Below are positions 10,941 through 23,833 of a DNA stretch of 64,000 nt, piece by piece. Each line of letters starts with the position of its first letter. The stretch's first letter is position 1. A program made the position numbers and the translations under genes. The DNA is taken from positions 1,550,001 to 1,614,000 of the forward strand of contig OZ234503.1 in assembly GCA_965153455.1 (NCBI GenBank), read 5' to 3'. Below the pieces are notes generated by a model, which had not been told where the DNA came from, did not search any database, and was given only the letters and a program-made list of their open reading frames with translations. This DNA comes from Sphagnum compactum (lineage: Eukaryota; Bryophyta; Sphagnopsida; Sphagnales).

Positions 10941-12775
10941 GCTTCAGAAGTGTAATCTTCAGAAAATGTAGCCTACTAATGAGCATCAAGAACAAATTGA
11001 GTTTGCAATATTTTGCTTGAAGGGTCTTTTCACTTTCCAAGACTTTCATTCATCAGGACATGCTGGTCAGTTGTTTTACCCATGAGGGATCTGTTTTTGG
11101 TTCATTGGAAATTTTCATGGGTTAGGCAGCAATGCACAGATTTGAATCCAATCACTTGAACACCGTTAGATGAAAATGCTTTGGAACCAATGTGTTGTTG
11201 ATTGTTCTCCAACAAAAGACACGGTCATGGAACAAGCTCCAATTGGAATTATTGTGAAAAGCCCCTCAACTGGTGGTGAAGGTTTAGTTTTCTTGGGGAA
11301 TATTTCTAGAGTGAATATTTCTTCTGTAGGTGATTTTCTTTCACTGCGGACTGCTTGTTCTGGAGCAACTTGTTGGAAAGTGTATTCTCCCTCTCCTGCT
11401 TGTTTGGTCACAAAGTATAAACCAAGTATGAATTTCTCATCTGATGTTTATCAACATCTTGCAGATTTACATCACCCGAATAGGTAGATGACCTGATAAT
11501 GAGGTTTTAGAGATTTTGTTGTCGAAGTGCAATTTATCTACAGAGATCTTGAGAGTCATGACAGATGTTGATCTTCCACACCACCTGTCTTGAATGCAAC
11601 ATAACATTTTGAATTTCATCCCTGTACATTGACTGGAACAGCATGTTACAGACATTGCTGTTGTTGGATCTGCAATTTGGATGGGAAGACCACAACAAGG
11701 TCTCAAAGCATGTGACTGGCTGTGCAATCTCCTCTGTGAAAACACATGCTATGATGGATTATGCATGAATCCCTTCTGCCAGTTTTAGCAGTAAGTGAAA
11801 TGTTGCTGACAGATGCTCAAATTTCTTGCTTGATGCATAAATTCAATTCATTCACTTGACAGCAGAAATTGTCACCCAAAAATTGCGGCATCCGAATCTC
11901 CAGTTGCAACCACAACCAGAATTGCTCATTGAATAATGAAGATGCACCACATGCTTGCCGAATCTCCATTCTACTTGGAAGCAAATTGATGATTGAAATG
12001 GATTTTGTTTACCAAAAAAGAAAAGAGGGAAAAAAAAAAAAAAAACCGGTTTTGTTCACATAATGAAGTTAAAAAGAGAAAATAAGAAAAGGAGCACCAT
12101 ATCCCAAATTAAGCTCTAAGGACCACTTAAGAGTGGATTGCCAACTTGACCATATTTGTGACAAGAAAGTTGCAAGCAAACAAAATGACCATCACATATC
12201 ATGAACACTAGATTACATGGTTTGAATCTCTTTTCTAAACTCGTAGGTAGGTTATGGCCAAAGAGGTAATGTTGGCAAAGTTATATGTCCAAATGAGCAT
12301 TAAAATATGTATGTCAATTTGGTAGGTTAATGTTAAGCTCCATAAGATGCATGATTGAGAACCTGTTTTACTGACCAGAATCATACCAAACACAGGCCTT
12401 ATTCCAAGGGTTTCTGGTGACTGGTGAGTATACCATTAGAGTTATCCGTGACATAAGGAAAACACAGCACCAAGAACCTTGAGTTTGCTCATAAAAAAAC
12501 AGGTGAGATTAAAAACAAACCTGCCAAAAAGTACATTAGCATTCAAGGGGGGTGAAACTGAGAAAACCCTAAATTTTGGTGGTAAACTGAGTTTCATCCT
12601 GTCTTTCCATTTTCCTGAGCGCCTCCACTGCTGCTGCAAATATTTTCACTGCTCCTCAGTGTACAGCTATTATAATTACTCTCGAACCTTGTACATTAAA
12701 TGCTGAGTTTTAGCATTTCATACCCAGATTTAATAAAATTTCATCACTTCACAGATATCACTGCAAGAGGGGTTT
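10941..12775. other. 3' flank of MED20 and spacer, no gene recognised
   Basis: The first few hundred bases after the MED20 stop are probably 3' UTR. A 105-codon plus-strand frame at 11170-11487 has no recognisable domain, and its partner frames are equally open, so I do not call it a gene. Beyond about 12000 the sequence turns AT-rich. Confidence 0.4.
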
Positions 12776-12796
12776 GGGGGGGGGGGGGGGGGGGGG
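12776..12796 (+). repeat. G homopolymer, 21 bases
   Basis: Uninterrupted run of 21 G. One of many long G/C runs in the spacers of this window. Confidence 0.9.
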
Positions 12797-12975
12797 TGAA
12801 AGGAGGCTCAAAGACAGTGCGAAGACAAGACGACTTTACGAATAACTCTATTATTCTGGGGTGAACTCCATCCCAAAGACTATTTTCATCATAAGGTGCT
12901 AAGCTAAGCATCAGTGTTGGTCTGGAATACCTGTAGAGGCCTGCCTGCCTGCCTACACATGGTATTTATGTAGTC

Positions 12976-13085
12976 TCCAGGACTAGGCTCGTATGAATGT
13001 TTCAAAAAGTACCCAATACGGAGACCATGCTGATATGAAAATTTTAAAAAGTAGCCAATACCAGGACCAGGCTGCTATGTTCAAA
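12976..13085 (+). repeat. Diverged tandem repeat, about 43-bp unit, 3 copies
   Basis: Units share a frame of CCAGGACTAGGCT..TATGA..TTTCAAAAAGTA.CCAATAC, the third copy partial. Confidence 0.6.
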
Positions 13086-13089
13086 AGTC

Positions 13090-15638
13090 GATGCCAAACC
13101 ACCACTTGTAGATGCGTGTGGATGGTTAGTACACAATTAACCATTGTGGTTAGCTATGGGACAAGAATACATGAACTGAAAACCAGGTTTTCTGTCCACA
13201 CACCATTCATTCATCCATCCATCCATCCATCCTGCATGGTGCGTCGTTTGGGCAGTGGTTGGCTTTGGCCCATCCATAGTCATGCCAGCTGAACATCTCT
13301 AAGTCCGGTGTGCAAAGCATTTTTGGAGTCTCTAAGTTGCTTCATTCTGCTGCTGGATGTGCAGTCAACCAAACCTTCCCATATATAATGGCTTTTAGGC
13401 TTTCTCTCTTCTCCCCAACCCCCCCCCTTTTAGGCTTTTGACCAAATGTCAAGAACAATATTCTTCTTTTCCTATTTTGTGCCAGATTGGTTTGTGAACA
13501 AAACCTTTCTCAGGCCCTAGCCTACCTACTTGTGATCCTCATCAAACATACAAAAGATTTCACATTGGGGGATTTTGCAAGCAAATCGAGTTTACTTACA
13601 TCCTCGGGCACTAAGCTACTCACTCCTGCATGCTTGACGCCTTTTATTTTATTAGTGTATTAGTGGTGTCCCGATTGTTATGTTCTTTAGTGACATGTGT
13701 TCTCGTGCTTCTATTTGCCTTGTACTTCTTGTGGATTGGTTCTCATCCCTGCCTTTTCTTATATACACAGTTTTTGTTCTTATTTTGAACCCTGTCTGTA
13801 TGCAGACAATGATTATAACACTAGTTCACATTATACAAAATGTGTTGAATAGACTTGTTTGCCTGGGTGTGCAAAAAAAATGTTATGGTCAATGAAATTG
13901 CTGGATATGGTGGTCTTCATTTTATTTGTTTTATTAATTATCTTGAGTGAACTAATAGTTAGTTATATGTGTAATAGGGTTTTGGTTGGTTTGTCAGAAT
14001 TTTAGAGGACGAGTGGAAATGGTAGAAAGGGACCATTATATTCAGTGTTGTGCAAAATAGGGTTGTGTGTAAGGCTGGAGATTTGCTTCTTCAAAGTGAA
14101 TGGAATTGCTGGATTTGATGGTTTGAATTTGTTTTCTTGGTTATCTTGAGTGAACAAATAGTTCAACTTGTAATAGCTACTTACAGGCAAGGTTCTAGCA
14201 CATTACTTGTGCACTTTGTTTCTCATGGGTTCTCATCCGAACTAGAAGTGACAAATTCTCACAAACAAATAATTTGTCTGTAAGAACAAACCCTAAACCC
14301 TAAAAAACAAACACCCCCTTCCCTTGAAAGGGTGTGGGTAAAATGTAAAAGCCAGAGATGAGCTCTCACAATGATGGGTGGGTTTAATCCAAAGCAGCAA
14401 TATTGGACGAAAAGCTAAACCATACATATAGATGAAACTTGCTATATATATATATATATATATGGATGGAATTTGGTAACCTTACATATGGATGAAGTTT
14501 GTTTTATAAGGGCAATCCCTGAATGGAGGACCCCATGCGGTCATGAGCTAAAGTTTGGCTCTTGGCTCAAACATAAAGTCCACCTAGCTAAGCTTTTGTA
14601 ACTTGCCAAACAAAAGCTGAGTCACATAATTGCCTTCAAAACCGCAAGTCAGTCAAGTCACTCACAAGTCTCTTCCTCGAGATTTCACTCAAACAAAAAG
14701 AGAAAGAGGTCACTTGTAGAGCGCAAAGTCGGGGGGACAAACAAAGTGAAAAAGTCCTTACAAAATAAAAGCTATAATTTATCATTGAGAGCTGCTTTGT
14801 GGGGGCAATGGGAATTGCATGAATTTACATGTTTAAAGGGAGTGGGCTCACTAGGGAATAGGTTCACTTTGGAACAAGTTCAGGGCCAGAGTGAAGAGCA
14901 CCCACACCAATGATGCATCACGAAGGATGGATGGAGTGTGGACGGGAAACACTTTTTCATTGTATTCCTGTCTCATAGTAAATCACAGTAGTGAGCTATG
15001 TACTAACTATTGACATGTATCTTGCTACCAAGTGCCTTTCTTACCTACTTACATAGTTGGGTGGGTGTTGGTTCTTTTGTTGGCCTTGCCTACGGAGGCA
15101 AGGATATTGTGTTTAGATTCATTATAGAGTATAGTAGCTTAAGGGATTTTTATAGGCCCCTAGGTAATAATAATAGGTCTCTATTTTTATATGAGGATTT
15201 TTGAAAGATGATATTTTGGCTTGTGTTGAAACTTGAGATTAGTTATAATAGAGTTATAATATCTTGAAGGATTTTGGTTTCTTTTAGAGGATTTTTTTAT
15301 GAAGATTATATTTTTGGCACGGTGAAATATTTGAGTTTCCATAATTCTACTTTTGCCTTAAGATACTTTTTAATGTAAATGGCAAGGCCACAGTGTGACA
15401 CACCCCTTGTTAAGTTTGGCAGGGTTTCTATCGTCATTTCCAACCAATGGTGCATTGGTGGGTGCTGGCTAACATAACCTAATCTTATTAGTTGGTCAAA
15501 AGAGCACATAACCTAATATTATTAATTGGTCAAATGAGCACTGTTCTTATTGCTGCTCAAACTTCACACAATTTGCAATTAGTCAAAAATCTTGTGTTTG
15601 ATAAAAAAGAAAAAGGTTTTTTTGTTGTGTGCTACTAG
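13090..15638. other. Spacer with microsatellites, no gene seen
   Basis: Contains (CATC)n near 13208-13233, a telomere-motif run near 14288-14304 and (TA)n near 14444-14463. Short frames such as 13680-13895 and 15010-15204 have no family signature. Confidence 0.4.
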
Positions 15639-15900
15639 ACCAATTCACATTGAACTGGATTCCTCCAACAAATAGACTGGTTCACATTGAACTAGTTTCG
15701 AACACTCAAGAAGACTTGGGTAGTCGTATTAAACTGGGTTCCAACAACAAAGAAAAGAGGCTGATTTCACATTAAACAGGGTTCCAAATAGACTGATTTC
15801 ACATTGAACTGGGTTCCAACAACAAATAGATTCATTCACATTGAACTTGGTTCCAACAACAAATAGACTCGTTCACATTGAATTGGGTTCCAATAAGGAA
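15639..15900 (+). repeat. Diverged tandem repeat, about 36-40-bp unit, 6-7 copies
   Basis: Unit core AATAGACTGATTCACATT followed by GAACTGGGTTCCAACAAC. Copies vary in length and sequence. Confidence 0.7.
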
Positions 15901-16173
15901 TAATTTGAACTACAAAAAAATTTACAAACAACTAATATTCCACAATACAATAATACTCTGGCAAGCCATTGAAACTCTTCTTATTGCTGAAAGTTCACTT
16001 GGGCAGTAGGAGAAGTTGCTATTTTAGTGCTGCCCTGAGGTGCTGCCCTGAGGAAAGAAAGAGAGAGACTTGGTTGGTGGTCCTGTAGGATTTGGATAGT
16101 TTTTTTGGATTGGACTGGGAACCAAATTTGTGAGTGACAGATGGACATTGAAGAATATGTTCTACAAAGATCC

Positions 16174-16330
16174 AAGAATCGGCATCTCTAACAAGCAAAC
16201 AAAAATTGTTCATAAGAATGGGCATCTCCAACAAGAGAGATCATCATTAGAGAAGAATGAACAGGTATCTCCAACAAGAGAGACCACCATTAGCAAAGAA
16301 TGCGCATCTCCAACGACAAGAGAGATAGCT
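16174..16330 (+). repeat. Diverged tandem repeat, about 40-bp unit, 4 copies
   Basis: Unit core AAGAATG.GCATCTCCAACAAGAGAGA followed by a variable CATCATTAG-like part. Open frames overlapping it (16130-16384 +, 16210-16524 -) reflect the repeat. Confidence 0.65.
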
Positions 16331-17665
16331 TTGATCAAGCTGCAAAGTTGCAAGAATGCGAAGTTGCAGGATGCAAAGCCATAATTTTCAGAGTGGGTTT
16401 TGCTCAAAATGAACTCAGAGATACACAATCTCAAAAACATGCAACCACAACTGAGAAAATCTTCTTGTTTCAGAATTACAGAAGAGAAAATGCCACTATA
16501 CTGACAAAGAGAGAAATCTTTCAAAACAATGACTCACAGATTGCAAATTCCCCATCTATCTAAAACACACCACTGAAAACCAGAGAAACCTTGAAGTTTC
16601 GGAGCAACAAATTTTTATTGATACACTGACACAATCAAGCAAGTAACACAATACAAATCCTTTTCCCCAAATCTAAAACTCGATCTACACCACCACCACT
16701 CCCCCCCCCCTGAGTAAATTTAGCATCAAAGATATTGTTGTTGCAGGGGGAAACTTCTTGTGATGGTGGAAGGTAGTCTGTCATGTTCACCTCCCCTCTT
16801 TTTGGACACAAATTTTTTCACCTTTTTTTTCTTTTTTCCCATCTTGGTGACACACTCTCTTTTGTTGAATGAACTGGAAATGCTGTGTGCTACTGAGTTT
16901 TTCATGTTCTATATCCCCTAAATCCTTGTAATCCCTGATATCTATCAGTGACAGGAAATGACAACAACAGAGATCCGGGTGCAATCAGTTCTTTTGAATC
17001 CTTGTGGGGTGGTGGTAACATGTTTCATGGTTCATCATCATCCTCCATCATCAATGGAGAAGGGCAGTGGAGGCAGAGAAGAAACAAGGGCCTTTGAGAA
17101 GAAGCCCATGGCAGTTGAAGAAAGACTGAAGAAACCAAGAAGCCCAACTAAAAGAAACCAAGGCCATCAAGAGAGGCTGTGGCACTAGTTTGAAGACTGA
17201 AAGAAACCCAAGAAGGACTTTGAGAAGAAGAAGCTACAAGACTGGAAGAAACTATAATGGAGACATATCTCAGACATGGGCTTCACACCTGGATGGATGA
17301 ACACAGCAAGCAAGGGCTGTGGCAGATTTTGAAATACCCAGTGAAAAAAAAACTCTAAAACAAATTTGACTGAGAATCTTGTCATGCTGTTTTGTTGCAG
17401 CAAGAAAGAAAGTACTCATCAGAATTGCTTGTTCGCTTGCCTCAGAATTGTTGTTGTATGCCTCATACCTGGTTTAACAAGACCTTGATTGAAGAGACTG
17501 ATGAAGAGAAGATGCAGAGCAGCAGGAGCAGCAATAGCAGCAGAGAGAGAGAGATGATGCTGTGATGGTGGAGTACTGTGATGATGTGAGTCCCATGGCA
17601 TGGGCTTTTGTTGTTATTGTGGATCTGGCGGGTGTGAATCAGAGCTGGCTGCTGATGGGTTGGGT
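16331..17665. other. Spacer and 3' flank of AMT2 copy A
   Basis: Includes a 10-base C run at 16701-16710 and purine-rich DNA from 17040 to 17240. The last several hundred bases are likely 3' UTR of the minus-strand transporter. No gene recognised. Confidence 0.4.
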
Positions 17666-19906
17666 TTATAGTTCTACAGTTGGAGGAGTGGGTCGAACAT
17701 TCAAGTTATTGTTACCGAGGCCATGTTGGGTATCATCGTATTCAGAGTTGCCATGCTTGGTGATGTCGTATTTCTCACCATCACCCCAAAGAGCATAAGC
17801 TTCTTCTCCGTGCACAGCATCGTCACCAATGAGGAGAAGCTCCTCTGACATGCGGAGAGGAACGATGAGGCGGATGACATTGAGAATGATGGTAGTGACA
17901 ACCAAGTTCCAACCAATGATGAAAAGTGCACCACACAGCTGCTTGGCCAACTGTCTCCCACCTGAATGACCGCCATAGAAGGCTCCTTGCTCGTCGATGC
18001 GGGCAACGAAGTAGTTTGCCAGATCCCTTTGAGCAAACAAACCCGTGCAGATGCCCCCTAAGCTGCCAGCTACAGCATGGGTGTGGAAAACGCCAAGTGT
18101 ATCATCTACTCGTTGTAGGATCTTGGAGCGCTTGTGCAAGACCATCATGGTATACCAGGGTATGCTTCCAGACAAGATCCCCATTATCATCGCTGCCCAT
18201 CCCTGCACTACACCTGCAGAAAAAAAGGTACCCACAATCCCCTCAGCCGTCATTCCACACTCCCACCCATTCCCAGAAAAACCCAATAAAAAGAAAAAGA
18301 CAAGAGAGAGAGAGAGACAGAAGGACAACCCAGGTTCTGGTTGAGACCCAAGTTGTTCTTCCACAAGATGGTTGTGGGTGGGTTCTTGACAAATCCCCAG
18401 ACAGACAGAAGGACAATCCAGGAAGGAAAACAAGCAGAAGAAAAGGAACAACAACAACAACAACAACAATGTCAGTGGGTGTCTGGGACTTGTTGTACCA
18501 GCAGCAGGGGTGATGCAGACAAGGCCTGTGATCATGCCTTGCACTGCACCAATGACAGAAGGCTTGCCGAAGAAGACAACATCAAGAACAGTCCACACAA
18601 GGAGACTCATAGCGGCGCACACGTTGGTGTTGATGACAGCGATGGAGGAATCAACGTTGGCAGCGTAAGGGTCTCCTCCATTGAATCCTGCCCATCCCAA
18701 CCACAGTAGCCCTGCACCTGCCAACATGAGCAACACATTGTTGGGTGGAAAACGCTCTCTATCCTTGGTCAGTCTTGGTCCAACCTGTGCCATATCCATC
18801 CATTCCCCACCCCAGAAGAAACAAAACCCCCCACAACACCCACCCAAACACCCTCCTCCTCAATCAGAAAAAAAGACTCTTGAGTCTGATCCAAAGCTCT
18901 GTGAAAAACCATCATCAGAACCATGGAAGTGCATGCAATCCAAGAGAAGGAAAAAAAAAAAAAAACAAAACAGCCACCCAACAAGCTTCTGAAGAAGAAG
19001 AAGAAGATGATGATGGAAAGCTTGAAAAAAAGATTATGGGTCCTATCCAAAGCTCTGTGAAAAAACATCATCAGAACCATGGAAATGCATGCAATCCAAG
19101 GGAAGAAAAAGCACCCAAACCAAAATCAGCTGCTGAAGAAGAAGAAGAAGAAGAAGATGATGACGATGATGCAAATCTTGAAAACAAGATTAGGGCAACT
19201 GTCGCAATCTGCTGCTGCTGCAAAGAAGAACAAGAACAAGAGGTTGTTCTTGTACACCCACCCAATAAGCGGAAGTGAAACCAGCAATGCCGGAGGAGAG
19301 ATGGATGACATAGCCACCAGAGTAATCGATGCAACCCCACTGGAAAAGGAAGCCACCACCCCACAAGCTGAAAGCACCGATACTGTAAGAGAAAGTGAGC
19401 CACAAGGGGACGAAGAGCATCCAGGCAATGAAGTTCATACGACCCAGAAGGGAGCCAGCCAAGAGGATGAGCGTGATGGCAGCGAAAACGAACTGGAAGT
19501 AGATCATGGTAGCCATGGGATAGAAAGGAGCTGCCATGGGTACGTCTACCGTCATGGTTGCCGGCAAGATTGCTTGCGCTTGCATGGTCTTGTATCCCCA
19601 AACCGTTCCCGCTTTGCCCCAGAGCGGAATCAGCTTCTCCCCGAACGACATCTTGTAGGCCCATATCACCCAACAGATCAAAACCGCCGCAAATGCATAG
19701 AACGCCATGAATGCCGAGTTGACTGCCCATTTCTTCTTCACTATGCTGCCGTAGAGGATCACCAGCCCTGGCACTGATTGCATTCCTACCAGAGTGGCTG
19801 CTGTCATCTGCCATGCATTGTCTCCCTTATTCAACCAGTCCGGCACTGGGTACCCCGTGTTGGTGTACGCCGAGGGCACTTGCCCTGTAGGTGTAGCGTC
19901 CACCAT
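17666..19906 (-). CDS. AMT2: AMT2/MEP-clade ammonium transporter, copy A
   Basis: Plasma-membrane channel-like transporter for ammonium, Amt/MEP/Rh family. Exons on the minus strand are 19262-19906, 18499-18784 and 17666-18213, giving 492 residues. I start at MVDATP (19906-19904) because the second copy starts at the matching place and the open frame upstream is CA-repeat. The product has the AMT2 hallmarks [43 protein letters not shown] and [14 protein letters not shown]. Both pore histidines are present: His202 in [10 protein letters not shown] and His356 in [15 protein letters not shown]. About eleven hydrophobic segments fit the fold. It differs from copy B at about 20 of the first 215 residues by my own count, with the same intron sites and phases. 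Intron 1 is 477 bp against 152 bp in copy B, because of an internal tandem repeat. Confidence 0.97.
18887..19190. repeat. Two-copy tandem repeat (about 150 bp) inside AMT2 copy A intron 1
   Basis: Blocks beginning near 18887 and 19037 share CCAAAGCTCTGTGAAAAA, CATCATCAGAACCATGGAA and TGCATGCAATCCAAG, each followed by a GAA/GAT-rich tract. The repeat makes a 177-codon plus-strand frame (18745-19278) that crosses exon and intron and is not a gene. Confidence 0.8.
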
Positions 19907-19962
19907 CGCTACTAGCCTTTTGCTGCCAACTACAACCCACAAAACCACCCACAAAACCACCC

Positions 19963-19988
19963 CACACACACACACACACACACACACA
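19963..19988. repeat. (CA)n microsatellite upstream of AMT2 copy A
   Basis: Thirteen CA units about 60-80 bp upstream of the start codon, in the presumed 5' UTR. Further CA and CT runs follow near 20135-20175 and 20487-20508. Confidence 0.85.
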
Positions 19989-19999
19989 GTGCAAACCAA

Positions 20000-21484
20000 A
20001 AACCAGTTCTGGTTCTTTGCTGCAGCAGCTAAAAAGACACTCAATTCTTCCACAAACCAAAAACCCAAAACCCCACTAACCCAAATCCCTACTGCTGCTG
20101 CTGAAGAATCTGCAACTGAAGATCAAAATTCTGGACACACACACACACATACACTCTCTCTCTCTCTTTCCCCCACCCACTCCTCTCTCTGCAACTAACT
20201 AGCTGATGCACCAGCTGGAGCAGGACCTCTCCCCCCCACCCCCTCTCCTCCCCCTCACCCCACTTCACCCACCACTACAACCCTTTACCTCTGCTGCTAC
20301 AGTAAACAGCAGCAGAAGCAACAGGAGCAAGAGCAACAAGAGCAGCAACAACAACAGGACCAACAATGAAAGAAGAGGTTGGCCTTTTCAACTGCCAAAC
20401 TCAAGCTAGTCAGCTTTTAAACTGGGAAAGGCTGTTATGGTTGTGAAGGAAGGCTGGTGATGGGGCCCATTTTCATTGCCTTTCACCCACACACACACAC
20501 ACACACATATCAAATTTACCTACCTACCTACCTACCTACCTAGTTACAGGTTAGCTATTTTTATTTGTGTACCTACCTTGCCAAAGTACCTACCTAAATA
20601 TAATATATACAAATACCTACCAAGTACTTATTATGTACCTACCAAGTGCTTATTATCTACCTACCAAGTAGGGACCCATCTCTCTATATATATATAGATA
20701 GGTAGACTGTAATTTAGACACACGAATGGGGTGACCAGCCTGGTGAAATGGTAAGTACCTAGCCACAAAAAAACAAAGAAAGGACTTGACTTGCAAACAG
20801 CTGGCTAGGTACTTACTGTGCCTATTCTTATTGGGTTTTAGGGTTTAGGTGTACTCTAGTTTCTTCAATTGCTTTTTTTCATATGCTTTTTGTCATTTGC
20901 CCCTAGGTGCCTAGTATATAAAGCCACTATAGATGAGATTTGGAATCTGGATTGTGGACTAGGTTTTTTTTTTTTTTTTTTTAATAATTTTTTTAATTTA
21001 AAAATTTAAAACTAAAATTTTTATTGTATTGAAGACTTGAGAATTTATCCAAAAAGAAATTTTGGACTACAAAACAGAAAGTTTTCAAAAATTCCCAATT
21101 TTTTTGTCCCAAAAATGTAAATTCTATATATATATAAAATAAAACTTGTCAGCAAAAAGGAAAAACACTGAGATTCTGAACCCCACTCCCACCAGCACCT
21201 ATCTCTCTGGTTACATTCACCATCTTGAGTCAGGGAGGACCTCCTGTATTTAGGTATTATTATATTTAATATTAGATAATATTTAGGTAAGTAATGTATT
21301 TACTTACCTTATAGTAAGATATTTACTAGTAATTAATACTTGGGCATTAATTATTTAGGATGTTTAGAAGCAAACCGAAAAGAAAATTTGGGGCTTTTTA
21401 TTATTATTAAAAAAATTAAATCATGGTACCATTGTAGGTGTGTTAGTTCAACCCAATGCCCTACACAGGTAACCATGGTTGTAA
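20000..21484. other. Upstream region of AMT2 copy A and spacer
   Basis: CAG/CAA-rich and CT-rich DNA to about 20410 probably holds the 5' UTR and promoter of the minus-strand gene. Beyond are (CTAC)n near 20516-20543, a telomere-motif run at 20836-20849 and a 20-base T run near 20965. No further gene seen. Confidence 0.4.
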
Positions 21485-21527
21485 ACAAAACAAAACCAAA
21501 CCAAACCAAACCAAACCAAACCAAAAA
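21485..21527. repeat. (AAACC)n microsatellite
   Basis: Eight or so near-perfect AAACC units. This is not the telomere unit, though similar to it. Confidence 0.85.
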
Positions 21528-21979
21528 AGAAATCTTAAAAAATAATTTTTGGTTTCTAAATATTTATAAATAATATAAAATCTCATTTTCCAACACTAAA
21601 TCAGGTGTGTGTGTGTATATATATATATAATCTTCTTCTTTTTTTATGAATAGAAAATTTAAACAATTCCTGGGTTAAATATAGCCACCAAGTACTTCTT
21701 TTCTCCACACTTCCCTCCCCACCACTGGTGCCAGTCTTTTGTTCAAACTAACTAACCGCTTCTTGAAGCCCTTCATGCTACTCCTTTTGCTTTTGTCTTC
21801 TTTTTTGGCTTCCTGGATTCCATGGCTGGGGCATCATCATCAACACCATGGAATTTCTTTCTTGTTAGGATGATGAGTTGTTGGGTTTGGGTTTTCCTGG
21901 TTCAAAAATTCTTTGGGTTGCAAAACATAAAGGCTAGGTATGAATGTTACTTACTCTTTTTAGGCCTGCTTTCACTAGG

Positions 21980-22003
21980 CCCCCCCCCCCCCCCCCCCCC
22001 CCC
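21980..22003 (+). repeat. C homopolymer, 24 bases
   Basis: The longest G/C run in the window; it lies just before the telomere-motif minisatellite. Confidence 0.9.
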
Positions 22004-22038
22004 AAACCCAATGACAACAAAATTCTAGGGCCCAACTT

Positions 22039-22640
22039 CACCCATTTGGGTTAATTTGGGTTTTGTGTTTAGGGTTATTTTTTTGGTTTAGGGTATAGGT
22101 TTAATTTTTGAGCATACTTCACCCATTTGGGTTATAGGGTTTTAGACTTAATTTTTGAGCATACTGCACCCATTAGTGATAATTAGGGTCTAGGGTTTAC
22201 TTTTTAGCATACTTCACCCATTTGGTTTAATTTGGATTTGGGGTCAACCTTTGAGCATAATTCACACATTTGGGGGTTTAGGGTTAATTTTTGAGCATAC
22301 TTCACCCATTTGGGTTAATTTGGGTTCAGGGTTAATTTTTGAGCATACTTCACCCATTTGGGTTAATTTGGATTTAGGGTTAATTTGGATTTAGGGTCAA
22401 TTTTTGAGCATACTTCACCCATTTGAGTTAATTTGGGTTCAAGGGTTAATTTTTGAGCATACTTCACCCATTTGGGTTAATTTGGATTTAGGGTCAATTT
22501 TTGAGCATGCTTCACCCATTTTGGGTTAATTTGGGTTTAGGGTTATTTTGAGCATACTTCACCCATTTGGGTTAATTTGGGTTTAGGGTCAATTTTTGAG
22601 CATGCTTCACCCATTTTGGGTTTATTTGGGTTTAGGGTTT
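22039..22640 (+). repeat. Minisatellite, about 48-bp unit, about 12 copies, telomere motif in each unit
   Basis: Unit runs CACCCATTTGGGTTAATTTG, then GGTTTAGGGTCAATTTTT, then GAGCATACTT. Copies range from about 39 to 80 bp through internal loss or gain of the GGATTTAGGGTTAATTT part. Most copies keep a TTTAGGG or one-base variant. Confidence 0.9.
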
Positions 22641-22659
22641 TTTTTTAGCATTTTTTGTG

Positions 22660-23801
22660 AGGGTTTAGGGTTGGGTCTTTATTTTATGAGGGTGCTTTTT
22701 TTTTTCATGAGCTTGCCTAGGAATTCAATTTCATGTAATGGATGGGTCCACATGTAATATCAATAGGCTCAATTTTGAGCCTTTTTGGTCAATAGAAAGG
22801 AAAATGTTCCCTTTTAAAGTTGGGTCCTTGTGTCAGGTGAGCCTCACAAACTTACTATTATGTAGTATACTCATCCGGGGACATAAAAAAAAATTAATTG
22901 TGGATGAAATCTTCTTGCCTGGGCCCAGTTTTGAAAAAAAATAAAAAAATAAAAATAATTGAATATAAAGTTTGGAACCTTTTTTAAAAGCATAATGTAC
23001 AAAGAAAATACCTTTCGAACCAATAGTTTTATTACCTTACTCCCTAAGTTTTTTGGAAAAAACATATATAATCTTTGAATTGCATGGTGTTCCTCTATTT
23101 TACATTGTGCTCAAAAAAAATTTAGAGTTTTTAGAATTCATTTTAGATTTTATATATATGGAAATATAATGAAATTACTTAAAATACAACACTAAAATTG
23201 CACAAGAAGGGGCAAAATAAAATGAAAATATCTAGTAAATTAATTAGAATAAATCTTGGAAATAAATGAAGTAATCATTTGTCTCCTCTTATTTATTTAC
23301 GGGGAGAGTAGTCGTTGCCAAAAGCCAAACCGGGCGAACAAACAAAAATTATCTCTCTTCAAACCTTTTGAAACGACTAACCAAAGAACCCACCCAACAT
23401 CATGTTTCGGTTGCATTCGATTGTGGGGGCTTGCTTGTCTATCTCTATCTTGTTGGGTTTTGTTGGTTGTTGAGAAAATAGCCAATGGCCCTACCTCCTT
23501 CCAAGGATAGAAAAGAAAAAACATCGCATGTCGACAAACTTATGGTTTTGTGCTACTTACCCTAATCCTTGGCCCCGGTGGTGCATGCTTGTAGATATGC
23601 TTCGGATAGCATCAAGTAATACGTGAGTGTCCGGGCTCAATGGATTTGGTTGACTTCGGAATTGTATGTTCCGGGTATTGTATTTTGAGTTACACCCCAC
23701 ATTTCATTTTATTTTAATTGGGGGGGGGGGGCGCCTAGCATGATCGGATTGACTTTGCGGGTCTTACTCCCAAAGAGGACAAATGTGGAGGGGTTGACGC
23801 G

Positions 23802-23833
<32 letters not shown>

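Noticed and set aside
11170-11487. 105-codon plus-strand frame downstream of MED20
   Set aside because: No family signature, antisense frames equally open, and it lies where MED20 3' UTR is expected.
18745-19278. 177-codon plus-strand frame rich in Glu/Asp and Lys
   Set aside because: It is antisense to AMT2 copy A and spans its exon 2, intron 1 and exon 1; its acidic stretches come from the GAA/GAT tracts of the intron repeat.
19079-19814. Long alternative frames on both strands (19079-19777 +, 19071-19814 -)
   Set aside because: Shadows of AMT2 copy A exon 1; the matching frames over copy B give unrelated shadows of the same kind.
22039-22640. True telomere end or large interstitial telomere array
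   Set aside because: TTTAGGG occurs once per 48-bp unit, not head to tail, and genes lie on both sides.
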